Below, piece by piece: positions 1 to 9,566 of a stretch of 64,000 bases of DNA. Made by a program: the position numbers and the translations under genes. The stretch is from DATLWN01 sp963764315 (GTDB lineage: Bacteria > Pseudomonadota > Zetaproteobacteria > Mariprofundales > Mariprofundaceae): the NCBI GenBank assembly GCA_963764315.1, contig CAVXSB010000002.1, positions 124,001 to 188,000 of the forward strand, given 5' to 3'. Under the pieces are notes generated by a model, which was not told the DNA's origin, ran no database searches, and was given only the letters and a program-made list of their open reading frames with translations. Positions within the stretch are counted from its first letter, which is position 1. The number at the start of each line of letters is the position of its first letter.

Positions 1-1
1 T

Positions 2-544
2 GCGGAGGCGCCGGTGGTGCTGGAGATTGGCTTCGGCAACGGCGATTTCCTCGTGCACATGGCCGAATTGCATCCGGACTGGGTGCTTGTCGGGGTGGAG
101 ATCTACCTGCCCGGCGTGGCCAAGGGCGTGGGCCGGCTTGAGGATGCCGGGGTCATCGAGCGCTGCCGCATCTCGCAGCTTCCAGCCCAGATCGTGCTGA
201 CTGAGCAGGTGGCGGAAGGGCAGCTCGCCGGTATTATCATCAACCACCCCGATCCCTGGCCGAAGGCGAGGCATTACAAGCGCCGGCTGATCCAGAAGGA
301 TTTCGCGGAGCTTTTGGTTTCGCGCCTGAAGCCCGGCGGCTTCATCAAGCTGGCCAGCGACAAGCCCGATCTGGCGGAGTGGATGCGCGACATCCTCGAT
401 GCCACCCCGGGGCTGCGTAACATCGCCGGCAAGGGAAATTTCTCGCCGCGCGACGAGGACCGGCCGCACACGAAATTTGAACAGCGCGGCCTGCGCGAAG
501 GGCGCATAAGCCAGTTTCTGCACTATATCAGGGAGGACGCATGA
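2..544 (+). CDS. trmB: tRNA (guanine-N7-)-methyltransferase, 5'-truncated by window edge
   Basis: This enzyme transfers a methyl group from S-adenosylmethionine to G46 of tRNA. The reading frame is open to the left edge and starts at once with the SAM-binding motif I (VLEIGFGNGDF), which in TrmB usually lies some 40-60 residues from the N-terminus, so the start is outside the window. Further family signatures are NHPDPWPKARHYKRR, the PWPK substrate loop, and the C-terminal TKFEQRGLREG segment. About 180 residues are visible against a usual total near 210-240. The stop overlaps the next start as ATGA, which suggests translational coupling. Identification is firm; only the N-terminus is missing. 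Confidence 0.93.
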   Translation, partial: AEAPVVLEIGFGNGDFLVHMAELHPDWVLVGVEIYLPGVAKGVGRLEDAGVIERCRISQLPAQIVLTEQVAEGQLAGIIINHPDPWPKARHYKRRLIQKDFAELLVSRLKPGGFIKLASDKPDLAEWMRDILDATPGLRNIAGKGNFSPRDEDRPHTKFEQRGLREGRISQFLHYIREDA

Positions 545-1428
545 GCCTGAAGACGAACCGGGATCGGCTGGTAATGACGGCGGTGCAGGGCACCGTGTCT
601 CCGGCCAACCAGTGGGCGCCGTTCGAGGTCGGGGCCAACGGCGAGGTGTTCGCCTGGCCGTCCACCGGCGGCATCACCTACAACGTCAAGGTCGGGGACT
701 CGGTGTTCGGCTGGATGGGGGAGCATATCGAGCCCGGGGTGTCGGCGACGCTGAAACACGCGAACAAGAAGGCGGAGGCCGGCTTCCAGTTCCTGTCCTG
801 CTGCGGCAACGAGGTGCGCGTCGTCTCCGGCGATGCCAAGGGCGAGAAGGGCACCGTCATCGGCCATCATGGTGGTGTGGAGCATTTGATGCTCGATTTT
901 CCGGACGATACGCTGGACAGGCTGACCTGCGACGACAAATTCCTGATCCGGGGTTACGGCCAGGGCCTCAGCCTCGCCGATTACCCGGACGTCTACATCT
1001 ACAACCTCGCTCCGGACCTGCTCGAGGCCTGGGGCATCCGCGAGGATGGCAAGGGCGGCCTGGAGATCCCCGTGCACGTCATCGTGCCGGGGCACGCCAT
1101 GGGATCGGGCATCGGCTCGCTGTCGGTGACGACCGGCGACTACGACATCCTGTGCCAGGATGAACAGACGGTCAGCGAATACGGCCTGGATAAGCTGCGC
1201 TTCGGCGATTTCGTGGCCGTGCTCGACCATGACAATCGCTATGGCCGTACCTATCGCAAGGGCTCGATCACCATCGGTATCGTCATCCATTCCGATTCGC
1301 CGCTGGCCGGGCATGGACCCGGCATGATGACGCTGATGAGCAGCAGCACGCCCGGGCGACTGGTGCCGGTACTGGAGGAACATGCGAATGTCGGTTCCGT
1401 CCTCAATCTGGGGCGCTTTGCGGCTTAG
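541..1428 (+). CDS. DUF4438 domain-containing protein
   Basis: A 295-residue soluble protein of unknown function, recognised by eye as the DUF4438 family. It shows the conserved Gly-rich segments TGGITYNVKVGD, GEKGTVIGHHGGVEH and FLIRGYGQGL, and the C-terminal HSDSPLAGHGPG. It has no signal peptide and no membrane segment. The start is set by the ATGA overlap with trmB. The 3' end overlaps the next gene by roughly 40 bases in another frame. I know of no reaction for the family. The conserved His and Asp residues would fit a metal-binding or hydrolytic role, but that is inference. Confidence 0.75.
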   Translation: MSLKTNRDRLVMTAVQGTVSPANQWAPFEVGANGEVFAWPSTGGITYNVKVGDSVFGWMGEHIEPGVSATLKHANKKAEAGFQFLSCCGNEVRVVSGDAKGEKGTVIGHHGGVEHLMLDFPDDTLDRLTCDDKFLIRGYGQGLSLADYPDVYIYNLAPDLLEAWGIREDGKGGLEIPVHVIVPGHAMGSGIGSLSVTTGDYDILCQDEQTVSEYGLDKLRFGDFVAVLDHDNRYGRTYRKGSITIGIVIHSDSPLAGHGPGMMTLMSSSTPGRLVPVLEEHANVGSVLNLGRFAA

Positions 1429-1969
1429 CCTGCTGCTGCTGGCGGTCTTGCTGCCGGCATCGGCATCCGCCGCCATCTATACCTGGACGGATGCCGGCGG
1501 CTCCGTCCATTACTCGGATACGCCCGTGCACGGTTCGGCGGAGGTGGACATCGGCCATGGCAACACCGTGGCCAACCCGCATTACAACCAGGCGTCGTTG
1601 CGCAAACAGATCCCGTACCGCGACATCGGCGGGCAGATCCATGTGGATGGGCGGGTCAACGGCGTGCCCGTCGATTTCATTGTCGATACCGGCGCCAGTC
1701 TCGTCGTCATCCCGCGCGCCGTGGCCGCACAGGCCGGCATAGACACCGAGGGTACGGCCCGGCTGCAGACGGCCAACGGCATCATGAACGCGCCGGTGGC
1801 CAGCATCCGGCGTCTTTCGATCGGCGTCCTGCACGCCGATCATGTGCGCGCCGTCGTGCACGATATCGATGCCGCCGGCCGTACGGGTCTGCTCGGCATG
1901 AACGTGCTCGGCGACTACCGCATGACCGTCGATCATGCCCGCAGCCTGCTGCTGCTGGAGCCGAAATGA
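1388..1969 (+). CDS. secreted retropepsin-like aspartic protease with DUF4124 segment
   Basis: A predicted exported protein. A hydrophobic signal peptide (LSLLLLAVLLPASASA) is followed by a DUF4124-type motif (IYTWTDAGGSVHYSDTP). The C-terminal single-domain retroviral-type aspartyl protease has the catalytic DTGAS at about two thirds of the length and the flap-like GLLGMNVL near the end. Such one-domain proteases act as dimers. The ATG at 1388 is preferred because GGAGGAA lies 8 bases upstream; ATG 1382 is also possible. It overlaps the DUF4438 gene and shares an ATGA with the next gene. The substrate is unknown; the periplasm is the likely site. Confidence 0.8.
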   Translation: MSVPSSIWGALRLSLLLLAVLLPASASAAIYTWTDAGGSVHYSDTPVHGSAEVDIGHGNTVANPHYNQASLRKQIPYRDIGGQIHVDGRVNGVPVDFIVDTGASLVVIPRAVAAQAGIDTEGTARLQTANGIMNAPVASIRRLSIGVLHADHVRAVVHDIDAAGRTGLLGMNVLGDYRMTVDHARSLLLLEPK

Positions 1970-2772
1970 GCGCCATCCTGCGCGCGGCCTGCGTGCAGAT
2001 GTGCTCCGGCAACGACCGGTCGCATAACCTGGAGATGGCCGGGCGCCTGATCGAGGCCGCGGCATGCGAGTCCGTGCATCTCGTGGTGTTGCCCGAGAAC
2101 TTTTCCTTCATGGGCGCCAGTGATGCCGAGCGGCGCGATGCCGCCGAATATCCCGAGCAATCCTGGGTGCTGGGATTCCTGTCCGAGCAGGCGAATCAGC
2201 ACCGCATGCACATCGTCGGCGGCAGCCTGTTGCTGCGCCAGCCCGGCTCCGGGCAGCTGCGCAATGCCTGTCCGGTGTTCTCTCCGGACGGCAAGCTTCT
2301 GGAGATCTACGACAAGATGCACCTGTTCGACGTCGACCTCGATGGCGAGAGCTACCACGAATCGGCGACGATCGCGGCGGGTGATGGGCCGAAATCGGTG
2401 GCGTTCGGGGGCTGGCTCGTCGGGCTTTCCATCTGCTACGACCTGCGTTTCCCCGAGCTGTACCGGCGCTATGCCGGCTGCCAGGTGTTGAGTGTGCCCG
2501 CCGCCTTCACCGTGCCCACCGGCAGGGCCCACTGGGAGGTTTTGCTCAGGGCGCGGGCCATCGAGAACCAGGCCTATGTGCTGGCAGCCGGACAGGTCGG
2601 GGAGCATCCGGGCGGGCGTCAGACCTGGGGACACAGCATGATCGTCGATCCCTGGGGCGAGGTGCTGGACTGCCGGGACGAGGGTGAGGGTATCGTCGTC
2701 GCCGATCTCGACATGGCCAGGGTCCATCATGTGCGCCGGGCGATCCCGGCACTGGGGCACCGTCGTCTGTAG
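1966..2772 (+). CDS. nitrilase-superfamily amidohydrolase (Nit1-like, probable deaminated glutathione amidase)
   Basis: A carbon-nitrogen hydrolase of 268 residues. The Glu-Lys-Cys catalytic triad is visible at E44 (VVLPENF), K117 (YDKMHLFDVDL) and C157 (LSICYDLRFPELYR). The spacing and the KMHLFDVDL / ESYHES segments resemble the Nit1/YbeM branch, which hydrolyses deaminated glutathione as a metabolite-repair step. That substrate is inferred from family resemblance only. Start is fixed by the ATGA overlap with the protease gene. It is probably part of the same transcript as its neighbours on both sides. Confidence 0.85.
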   Translation: MSAILRAACVQMCSGNDRSHNLEMAGRLIEAAACESVHLVVLPENFSFMGASDAERRDAAEYPEQSWVLGFLSEQANQHRMHIVGGSLLLRQPGSGQLRNACPVFSPDGKLLEIYDKMHLFDVDLDGESYHESATIAAGDGPKSVAFGGWLVGLSICYDLRFPELYRRYAGCQVLSVPAAFTVPTGRAHWEVLLRARAIENQAYVLAAGQVGEHPGGRQTWGHSMIVDPWGEVLDCRDEGEGIVVADLDMARVHHVRRAIPALGHRRL

Positions 2773-2829
2773 GGCCGTGCCGGTTGCAAATACCGGGGGG
2801 CGGCGGGATGATCCAGGAATGGAGGGCGG

Positions 2830-3297
2830 ATGAGCATGGATTCCGAACAGCAGCCGAGCCGGGAGCCCAACCGGGAACAATTGCGCGCCCACCGGCAGAT
2901 ATTCTGGGACGCCTGGCAGAAATCCGAGGCGGCCCTGCCGCTGAACGCCCTCGAGGTGCGCATCGTGCGCGTGATCCGCATGCACCCCGAATACCATGCG
3001 CTGTTCGACGACATGGAGCGCTTCCTGGAGCGCGATTTCCAGGTCGATGACGGCACGAATCCCTACCTGCACCTTTCCCTGCACCTGGCGCTGGAGGAGC
3101 AGGTGGCGACGCGCCAGCCTCCTCAGGTGGCGCAGGCGCTGGAGCAGATGGTGGCGGTGAAGCGTATGGACCGGCACGAGGCGCTGCACGCACTGCTGGA
3201 GATCCTGGCCGAGACCGTCTATCTGGCCCAGCGTCAGGGCAGGGAGCCGGACGTGGAGGCGTATGCGCGGCGCATGCAGGAGCTGATGCGGCCATGA
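2830..3297 (+). CDS. DUF1841 family protein
   Basis: A 155-residue, mostly helical cytoplasmic protein matching the DUF1841 family. The N-terminal half has the REQLRAHRQIFWDAW segment. The core has MHPEYHALFDD, and then the conserved NPYLHLSLHLALEEQ and DRHEALHALLEIL, rich in His and Glu. Function is unknown. ATG 2830 follows a good ribosome site (GGAGGGCGG). The gene overlaps the next one by 4 bases. The conserved His/Glu pattern could bind a metal, which is inference only. Confidence 0.85.
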   Translation: MSMDSEQQPSREPNREQLRAHRQIFWDAWQKSEAALPLNALEVRIVRVIRMHPEYHALFDDMERFLERDFQVDDGTNPYLHLSLHLALEEQVATRQPPQVAQALEQMVAVKRMDRHEALHALLEILAETVYLAQRQGREPDVEAYARRMQELMRP

Positions 3298-3656
3298 TCC
3301 GCAACCTCCTCGTCGCGGCCGTCTTCTTCTTCGGGCCGATGCTGCTGATGATCCTGTTGCGCAACCTCGGCACGCTGTTCCGGCTCTGGCTGACCGCCCG
3401 CCGACATCGCCAGGCCCAGCCCGATATTATCGACATCACGCCGCATCTGCGTGCCCGGCCATCTTGGGGCTTCGTCGCCGTCGCCATCCTTTTCGGCGGC
3501 ATCTGCGCCTATTGGGCCTGGCAATATACGCAGCGGCCGGTAGTGGGCATCGATCAGCGCTACGTGCCCGCGCATCTGGATGCACACGGCCATTTGGTGC
3601 CGGGCCGGCTGGTGCCGCAATCGTCGCCGCCGGATGCCGGCCAGCCTTCCGACTGA
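3294..3656 (+). CDS. small two-pass membrane protein, unknown function
   Basis: A 120-residue protein with two hydrophobic helices, near residues 4-24 (AAVFFFGPMLLMILL) and 58-78 (WGFVAVAILFGGICAYWAW). A basic loop (RLWLTARRHRQ) lies between them and a Pro-rich hydrophilic tail follows. I do not recognise a family. It starts with an ATGA overlap on the DUF1841 gene and runs into the AddB-like gene, so it is co-transcribed with both. An inner-membrane location is inferred. Confidence 0.65.
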   Translation: MIRNLLVAAVFFFGPMLLMILLRNLGTLFRLWLTARRHRQAQPDIIDITPHLRARPSWGFVAVAILFGGICAYWAWQYTQRPVVGIDQRYVPAHLDAHGHLVPGRLVPQSSPPDAGQPSD

Positions 3657-6249
3657 GGTGATACCGGAAGCGGTTCCTGCCGCCCTGGCCGAGGGCGCGC
3701 TGCTGCTGGCCTCTAGCCCCCGCCTGGCGGCCGACTGGCGTCGCCGGCTGGTTACGGGCGCCAGCGGTGTCGTGCCTACCCCCGCCGTGGAGGCCTGGGC
3801 ATCGTGGTTGGCGGGGCTTGCCCGTACTGCTGTCGACATACCGGTGCCGTATACGGAGCTGCAGGAGTTGCAGTTGTGGGAGCGCATCATCGCCACCGAC
3901 ATGGGCGGCGGTGTGGCCGGCTCCGGCATGGCCCGCCATGCCGCCACCGCCTACCGGTTGATGCGGGAATACCACATCGATGTCGGCGAGCTTGCCGGCG
4001 GCGGCGAGGAGGCTGAGGCGCTGGGGCGCTGGATCGCGACCATGCAGGGCCGGCTTGCGCGGGAGGACAGGCTTCTCACCGCCGACATGCCGGCGCTGCT
4101 GCTGCCGCATATCGGGGCCATGGCCGGGGTGGAGCGAATCCTGCTCGACGGCTTCGATCCCATCACACCGATGCAGGAATCGCTGCTAGAGGCCTTGCGT
4201 GAACACGATATCCGTCTCGAGACAGTGGCGACCGACGGGCGGCCGGCGTCAGTGACCCTTACCGCCTGCCCTGACGTGGAATCGGAATATCGCCATGTTG
4301 CTGCGCGCATCAAGGCCTCTATCGGGGCGGATGCGCAGGCACGCATCGCCATCGTCCATGCAGGGCAACAGGACGGCATGCTCGGCCGCCTGCTCGACGA
4401 GGCCCTGCTGCCGCCGGAAGCAGTGGGCGACATGCAGGCGGTCGCTACGGGAGGTCAGCCTCTGGCTGGGCTGCCGCTGATCCGACAGCTGCTGGATTGT
4501 CTGCGGCTGGCCGGCAGGGATGGCGCTGCCCATACCGATCTGGCGCCGCTGCTGTTCTCACCGGGCATCAAGGGCCATGCCGAGGAGGGCATGGCGCGCG
4601 CCGCCCTCGATGCGCAACTGCGCCAGGATAATCGCCATTACCTGAGCTTCCGCGCCCTGCAGGGCGTGGCGCAGGGCGGCGGCATGCCGCAACTTGCCGG
4701 CGTACTGGCCAGCCTGGCCGATTGGGATATGGGGGGGCGCGCGGCCGGGGAATGGGTGCGGGCGACACACGGGCTGCTGCAGGAAATCGGATTCCTGCAG
4801 GCGGAGCTTGCCGGGCGAAGCAACGAAGAGGTCCGCCAGCTCAATGCCTTTCGCGAATGCCTGGCCTCGCTGGTGACCGTCGATGCGGTGCGCGGGCGCC
4901 TGGAATGGAGCGCCTTTGTCTCGCTGCTTTCCTCATCCTGCAAACAGGCGCCGTATTCAGCCCCGGTACGCTTGCCGCAGGTCTGCGTGCTGCCGCTGCA
5001 GCAGGTGGTAGGCCTTGGCTTCGATGCCGTCTTCGCCATCGGATGCGACGAGGAGACGCTACCGACGGCCGCCCGGCCGCTGTCGCTGTTGCCGTTCGCG
5101 CTGCAGCGCCGGTACGGGCTGCCGGGGACGACGGCGGCCCTGGCCTTCGCCGAGTCGGCCGAGCTTTGGCGGCAGCTGTGTCGGGCCGCTCCCGTGGTGC
5201 ATGCCTCGTATGCCCGCATGCGCGAGGAGCGGGAACTCAATGCCTCCCCCTTGCTGCCGGCCATCGACAGCGAGGCGCCGGTAGGGGCAATGGCGGGCAC
5301 CGAGGTCCTCGAGACGGAGATATGGGACGATGCGCCGGCGGTGCCGCTGTCCACGGACGAGCGGGTCAAGGGCGGCAGCATGATCGTCAAGAACCAGTCG
5401 GCCTGCCCGTTCCGCGCCTTCGCCATGCACCGGCTGGGGCTGGCCCCGCTCGGGGAAACGATCCCCGGCATCGAGCCGAAGGCCAAGGGCTCGCTGATCC
5501 ATCATGCTCTGCAGCACATCTGGGAGGCGCTGGGATCGCAGCAGGCGCTGCTGGCCCAAAGCGAGGTGGCGGCCGATGCCCTGATCGAGGCGGCGATCGA
5601 CCATGCCTGGCGCCAGGCGCGCTTGCCGGCGCCCGAATCCGTGCAGCGCTTCGAGCGCCGGCGCATGGCTGCGGTGCTGGCGGAGTGGCTCGACGAGGAA
5701 CGGCAGCGCCCGCCGTTCTCGGTCGAACGCTGCGAGAAGCCTTACCACATGGAGCTGCCGGTATCGGGAGCGGTACGTTTCCCGGTGAAGCTGAAGGCCG
5801 ACCGCATCGACCGCGATGCCGATGGGCACAGGATCGTCATCGATTACAAGACCGGCCGCAAGCAGAGCGTCGGCGAATGGACAGGCGCCCGCATGGCCGA
5901 GCCGCAACTGCCGTTCTATGCCGTGGCCGAGGATCTCGGCGAAGCGGATGCCGTCTGTTTCGCGCGCGTGCGCAGCGGCGATACGGGCTTCGAGGGTCTG
6001 TCCGGCGAGCCCACCGGCATCCGGGGCATCTCGGTCTACCAGGGCAGGGACGAGGAGGCGGAGGATTGGCCGGCGCTGCTGGCCTTGTGGCGCCGGCGCA
6101 TCGATGCCCTGGCCGCGGAGTTCGTGGCGGGGCATTGTCAGGTGGCGCCGCGCGATGCGCATGCCTGCGACTATTGCGACCTGGAGGCGGTCTGCCGCAT
6201 CGACGAGATCGGCATCGACCGCGATGCGGATGCAGGGGAAGAGCCATGA
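3634..6249 (+). CDS. AddB-like PD-(D/E)XK nuclease subunit, probable DNA repair protein
   Basis: A protein of about 870 residues resembling the AddB-related probable DNA repair proteins of roughly 900 residues (TIGR03623 type). The C-terminal RecB-type nuclease domain shows KADRIDRDADG and VIDYKTGRK, which supply the active-site Asp and the D-x-K core. Four cysteines that would hold a 4Fe-4S cluster are visible: one in SACPFRAFA before the nuclease core and three in CDYCDLEAVC at the end. The N-terminal part lacks a clear Walker A, as in AddB. Start is uncertain: ATG 3634 overlaps the preceding gene, and GTG 3658 lies just after its stop. It overlaps the helicase gene by ATGA, and the two probably form one complex. 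Confidence 0.82.
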   Translation: MPASLPTEVIPEAVPAALAEGALLLASSPRLAADWRRRLVTGASGVVPTPAVEAWASWLAGLARTAVDIPVPYTELQELQLWERIIATDMGGGVAGSGMARHAATAYRLMREYHIDVGELAGGGEEAEALGRWIATMQGRLAREDRLLTADMPALLLPHIGAMAGVERILLDGFDPITPMQESLLEALREHDIRLETVATDGRPASVTLTACPDVESEYRHVAARIKASIGADAQARIAIVHAGQQDGMLGRLLDEALLPPEAVGDMQAVATGGQPLAGLPLIRQLLDCLRLAGRDGAAHTDLAPLLFSPGIKGHAEEGMARAALDAQLRQDNRHYLSFRALQGVAQGGGMPQLAGVLASLADWDMGGRAAGEWVRATHGLLQEIGFLQAELAGRSNEEVRQLNAFRECLASLVTVDAVRGRLEWSAFVSLLSSSCKQAPYSAPVRLPQVCVLPLQQVVGLGFDAVFAIGCDEETLPTAARPLSLLPFALQRRYGLPGTTAALAFAESAELWRQLCRAAPVVHASYARMREERELNASPLLPAIDSEAPVGAMAGTEVLETEIWDDAPAVPLSTDERVKGGSMIVKNQSACPFRAFAMHRLGLAPLGETIPGIEPKAKGSLIHHALQHIWEALGSQQALLAQSEVAADALIEAAIDHAWRQARLPAPESVQRFERRRMAAVLAEWLDEERQRPPFSVERCEKPYHMELPVSGAVRFPVKLKADRIDRDADGHRIVIDYKTGRKQSVGEWTGARMAEPQLPFYAVAEDLGEADAVCFARVRSGDTGFEGLSGEPTGIRGISVYQGRDEEAEDWPALLALWRRRIDALAAEFVAGHCQVAPRDAHACDYCDLEAVCRIDEIGIDRDADAGEEP

Positions 6250-9200
6250 GCGCCGAGGTCAGGGCCACAGCGATCGATCCGGCAGGCTCCTTCCTGGTGC
6301 AGGCACCGGCCGGTTCCGGCAAGACGGAGCTTCTGACCCGGCGCATCCTCAGGCTGCTGACGGTGGTCGACGAGCCGGAGGAGATCCTGGCGCTGACCTT
6401 CACGCGCAAGGCTGCGGCGGAGATGCGCGGGCGCGTCATTGCGGCGCTGACCATGGAAAAGCCGGCAGATGATGCGGCGCACAGGATGGAGACCTGGCGG
6501 CTGGCACAGGATGCGAACCGTCGCTCGGTTGAGCGCGGCTGGCACCTGGCCGCACATCCGTCGCGGCTGAATATGATGACCCTGGACAGCCTGACCCATG
6601 CGCTGGCTCGCCAGCTGCCGTTGCTCTCCGGGCTCGGCGATATGCCGGCACCGTCGACGCATGTGTTGCCGTTGTACCGCGAGGCGGCGGAGGCTGCCGC
6701 CGCCTCGCTGGTGCGTAGCCATCCCGAGCAGGCCGAGGCGGTGCTGCTGCACCAAGATCACAACCTGCCGGCACTGATCGCACTGCTTGCCGACATGCTT
6801 GGCCGGCGCGACCAGTGGCTGCACGACATTCGGACACATGCCGGCGATCCTGCATCGTTGCGCGCCATGCAGGAACGGATACTGGCCGAGGTCATGCGCC
6901 AAAAGCTGGAACAGTGTGCAGACCTGATCCCGTCCGAGGCGAGCGAAGCGCTGCCGGCACTGCTGCGCTTCGCCGGCGGCAATCTGGACGATGCGACCCT
7001 GTCCGGGCTGGTGGCATGGCCGCATGCCGATCTGGCGCAGCTTCCCGTTTGGCAGCGTATTGCCGGCCTGTTGCTGACGAAGGACAAGCCGGCGTTGCGC
7101 AGGCGCGTGGACAAGAATATCGGCTTCCCGGCCGATAAAGCCGTGGCCGATCACAAGCAGGCATTCGTGGAGATCCTGGAGCAACTGACCGACATCGCCG
7201 GCCTGGCCAAGGCCTTGGACGGGATTCGGGCGCTGCCTCCCGAGCCGCGTCTCGACGATGGCCAGTGGCGGGTGCTGGAGGCGCAGCTCTCGCTGCTGCT
7301 TACTGCTGAGACCCATCTGCAACGGCTGTTCGCCGAACTCGGCGAATGCGATTTCATCGAGATCGCCATGCGCGCATTGCGGGCGCTGGAGGACGAGTGG
7401 GGCAACCCCACCGATCTGCTGCTGCGCCTGGATTATCGCATCCGGCACATCCTCGTCGACGAGTTCCAGGATACCTCGCTGCTGCAGCTGCGGCTGCTGC
7501 GCAACCTCACCGAGGGCTGGCAGGGGGGCGACGGCACGCACCGCACGCTGTTCATGGTCGGTGATCCGATGCAATCGATCTACCGCTTCCGCAAGGCCGA
7601 GGTCAGCCTGTTCATGCTCGCTGCCGCCAACCGCGCCGCGCTGCCCGAGGTCGCAGCGCTGAACCTGACGCGGAACTTCCGCTCCTCGCCCGTTATCGTC
7701 GACTGGGTCAATCGCGCCTTCTCCGCCATTTTGCCGGCCGACCCGGACATCCTGCTCGGCGCCGTCGGTCATGCCGAGGCCCATGCCGCCCTGGATCACG
7801 ATGGCGAGGTGCATCTGCACCTGCAGGTGCAGAGGGACGCGGTGGGGGAAGCCATGGCCGTGGCCGGTCTGGTGCAAGGCGAGCTCAAGGTGCCCGGTCG
7901 CCGCATCGCCGTGCTGGCCCGCTCGCGCCGGCATTTGCATGCCATCATGCCGGCGCTGGCGGAGGCCGGTATCGCCTTCCGGGCGGTGGATATCCTGCCC
8001 CTTAAGGCGCGGCCGGAGATTCGTCTGCTCAGGGCCATGCTCAGGGCCATGCTGCATCCGGCCGATCGCGTATCGTGGGCCGCGTTGCTGCGCGCCCCCT
8101 GCTGCGGCCTGAGTACCGAGGCAATCCACCGGCTGCTGGCCGGGGACGATCGCTCGGTGGCCGAGCTCCTGGCGGACGAAGCGAGATTGGCCGGGCTGGA
8201 TGAGGATGCCCATCGGCGTGCCGCATTCCTGCGGCAGGCGCTGGCCCCATGCCTGCGGCAGGCCGGCCGCAGGCCGTTGCGCGCACTGCTGGCCCTGGCC
8301 TGGCAACGGCTGGCCATGTCGGCACTGGTCGATGCGGATGCCGCGCGCAACGTCGAGGCCATGCTGGATCTGGTGGCGGAACTGGATGCGGGCGGCCTGA
8401 TCGATTTCGCCCTGCTCGACGAGCGTATCGAACGGCTCTATGCCGCACCCGACGCCGCACCCGAGGCGGCGCGCGTGGAGCTTCTGACCATGCATGGGGC
8501 CAAGGGCCTGCAATGGGACGTGGTGATTCTGCCGGGGCTCGGCCATGGCAATGCCAGGAGCGACGCGCCGCTGCTGGCCTTCACCGATGTGCCGGTGGCA
8601 GGCACGGTGCAGCCGCTGATCGCGTTACGCCCGCCGGTGCGTCGCAACGATGCCGTCTATTCGCTTGTGCGTGGCATTGAAAAATCACGCGATAGCAATG
8701 AGTTATGCCGCCTTCTTTATGTGGCTTGTACACGTGCGGAGACGGCGCTGCATCTGTTCGGGCATGTGTCCGAGGCGAGCGAGCAGCCCACCGAGGGTTC
8801 GCTGCTGAGGCTGTTGCTGCCGGCAGGGATCGACGGAGGCTGCTTCGGCGCCGGCGTGCACCGGCTGGAGCCGGCCGGGGAAGAAGGGGGGAGCGTGCGC
8901 GGGCTGCTGACGCGCATCCGGAATCTGCCGCCGCCCGCCGTGGCCGCGGCTGAAGCGGAGCCGGCCGAGAGCGAATATTTCTGGGCCGGGCCGGAGGCGG
9001 CACCGGTCGGCAACGCCGTGCATGCGGCACTGCAGCATATCGGCGAGCGCGGCATCGAAGCCTGGTCCGAGGCCGACAGCGAGGCGGAGCTGGCGCGCAT
9101 GCGTCGCATGCTGATCGGCGAGGGGCTGTCCGGGGCGACGCTCGAGCGCGCGGTGGCGCGCTGTGCAGAGGCGCTCTCCCGCGTGCTGAAAAGCGACCGT

Positions 9201-9530
9201 GCTGCCTGGCTATTGTCGGGTCGGCATGAGGAGGCGCAGGCGGAATGGGCACTGAGCAGCATGCAGAACGGCATGGCCACCCATCACATCATCGACCGCA
9301 GCTTCATCGATCATGAGGGGGTGCGCTGGATCGTCGATTACAAGACCGGCGAGCACGGCGGTGGCGATGTCGAGACCTTCCTGGCCGCGGAGGTGCAGCG
9401 CCATCGGCCGCAGCTGGAGCGCTATGCCGGCCTGCTGGGGGCCATGGAGGAGCGGCCGCTGCGCCTGGGCCTGTATTTCCCGATGATCGACGCCTGGCGC
9501 GCGTTCACGCCGGGCGAGGGCGCTTTGTAG
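6246..9530 (+). CDS. AddA-like UvrD/Rep-family helicase-nuclease
   Basis: A 1094-residue superfamily 1A helicase fused to a C-terminal nuclease. The motifs run in order: Walker A APAGSGKT at residues 20-27, LTFTRKAAAEM (Ia), LVDEFQDTS (II), VGDPMQSIYRFRKA (III), LTRNFRSS (IV), TMHGAKGLQWD (V) and YVACTRAE (VI). Near the C-terminus HIIDRSF and IVDYKTGEHG form the RecB-type nuclease core. With the AddB-like partner it should resect double-strand ends for RecA loading. Two nuclease domains, one per subunit, is the AddAB arrangement and not RecBCD. ATG 6246 is fixed by the ATGA overlap; the open frame upstream of it is the shadow of the addB-like gene. Confidence 0.9.
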   Translation: MSAEVRATAIDPAGSFLVQAPAGSGKTELLTRRILRLLTVVDEPEEILALTFTRKAAAEMRGRVIAALTMEKPADDAAHRMETWRLAQDANRRSVERGWHLAAHPSRLNMMTLDSLTHALARQLPLLSGLGDMPAPSTHVLPLYREAAEAAAASLVRSHPEQAEAVLLHQDHNLPALIALLADMLGRRDQWLHDIRTHAGDPASLRAMQERILAEVMRQKLEQCADLIPSEASEALPALLRFAGGNLDDATLSGLVAWPHADLAQLPVWQRIAGLLLTKDKPALRRRVDKNIGFPADKAVADHKQAFVEILEQLTDIAGLAKALDGIRALPPEPRLDDGQWRVLEAQLSLLLTAETHLQRLFAELGECDFIEIAMRALRALEDEWGNPTDLLLRLDYRIRHILVDEFQDTSLLQLRLLRNLTEGWQGGDGTHRTLFMVGDPMQSIYRFRKAEVSLFMLAAANRAALPEVAALNLTRNFRSSPVIVDWVNRAFSAILPADPDILLGAVGHAEAHAALDHDGEVHLHLQVQRDAVGEAMAVAGLVQGELKVPGRRIAVLARSRRHLHAIMPALAEAGIAFRAVDILPLKARPEIRLLRAMLRAMLHPADRVSWAALLRAPCCGLSTEAIHRLLAGDDRSVAELLADEARLAGLDEDAHRRAAFLRQALAPCLRQAGRRPLRALLALAWQRLAMSALVDADAARNVEAMLDLVAELDAGGLIDFALLDERIERLYAAPDAAPEAARVELLTMHGAKGLQWDVVILPGLGHGNARSDAPLLAFTDVPVAGTVQPLIALRPPVRRNDAVYSLVRGIEKSRDSNELCRLLYVACTRAETALHLFGHVSEASEQPTEGSLLRLLLPAGIDGGCFGAGVHRLEPAGEEGGSVRGLLTRIRNLPPPAVAAAEAEPAESEYFWAGPEAAPVGNAVHAALQHIGERGIEAWSEADSEAELARMRRMLIGEGLSGATLERAVARCAEALSRVLKSDRAAWLLSGRHEEAQAEWALSSMQNGMATHHIIDRSFIDHEGVRWIVDYKTGEHGGGDVETFLAAEVQRHRPQLERYAGLLGAMEERPLRLGLYFPMIDAWRAFTPGEGAL

Positions 9531-9566
9531 TGCCATTCGGCTGCCACCCGCGATAGCATGCGCCCG

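Noticed and set aside
4722..6245. Upstream extension of the AddA-like frame
   Set aside because: It overlaps the AddB-like gene in another frame, is Gly/Arg/Ala-rich without homology, and the ATGA at 6246 gives the natural start.
6171..8546. Open frame of 791 codons on the minus strand
   Set aside because: Antisense to the AddA-like helicase, with no domain sense and biased composition.
9531..9566. FMN riboswitch before the rib genes
   Set aside because: The gap is far too short for the roughly 120-base element and no matching sequence is present.
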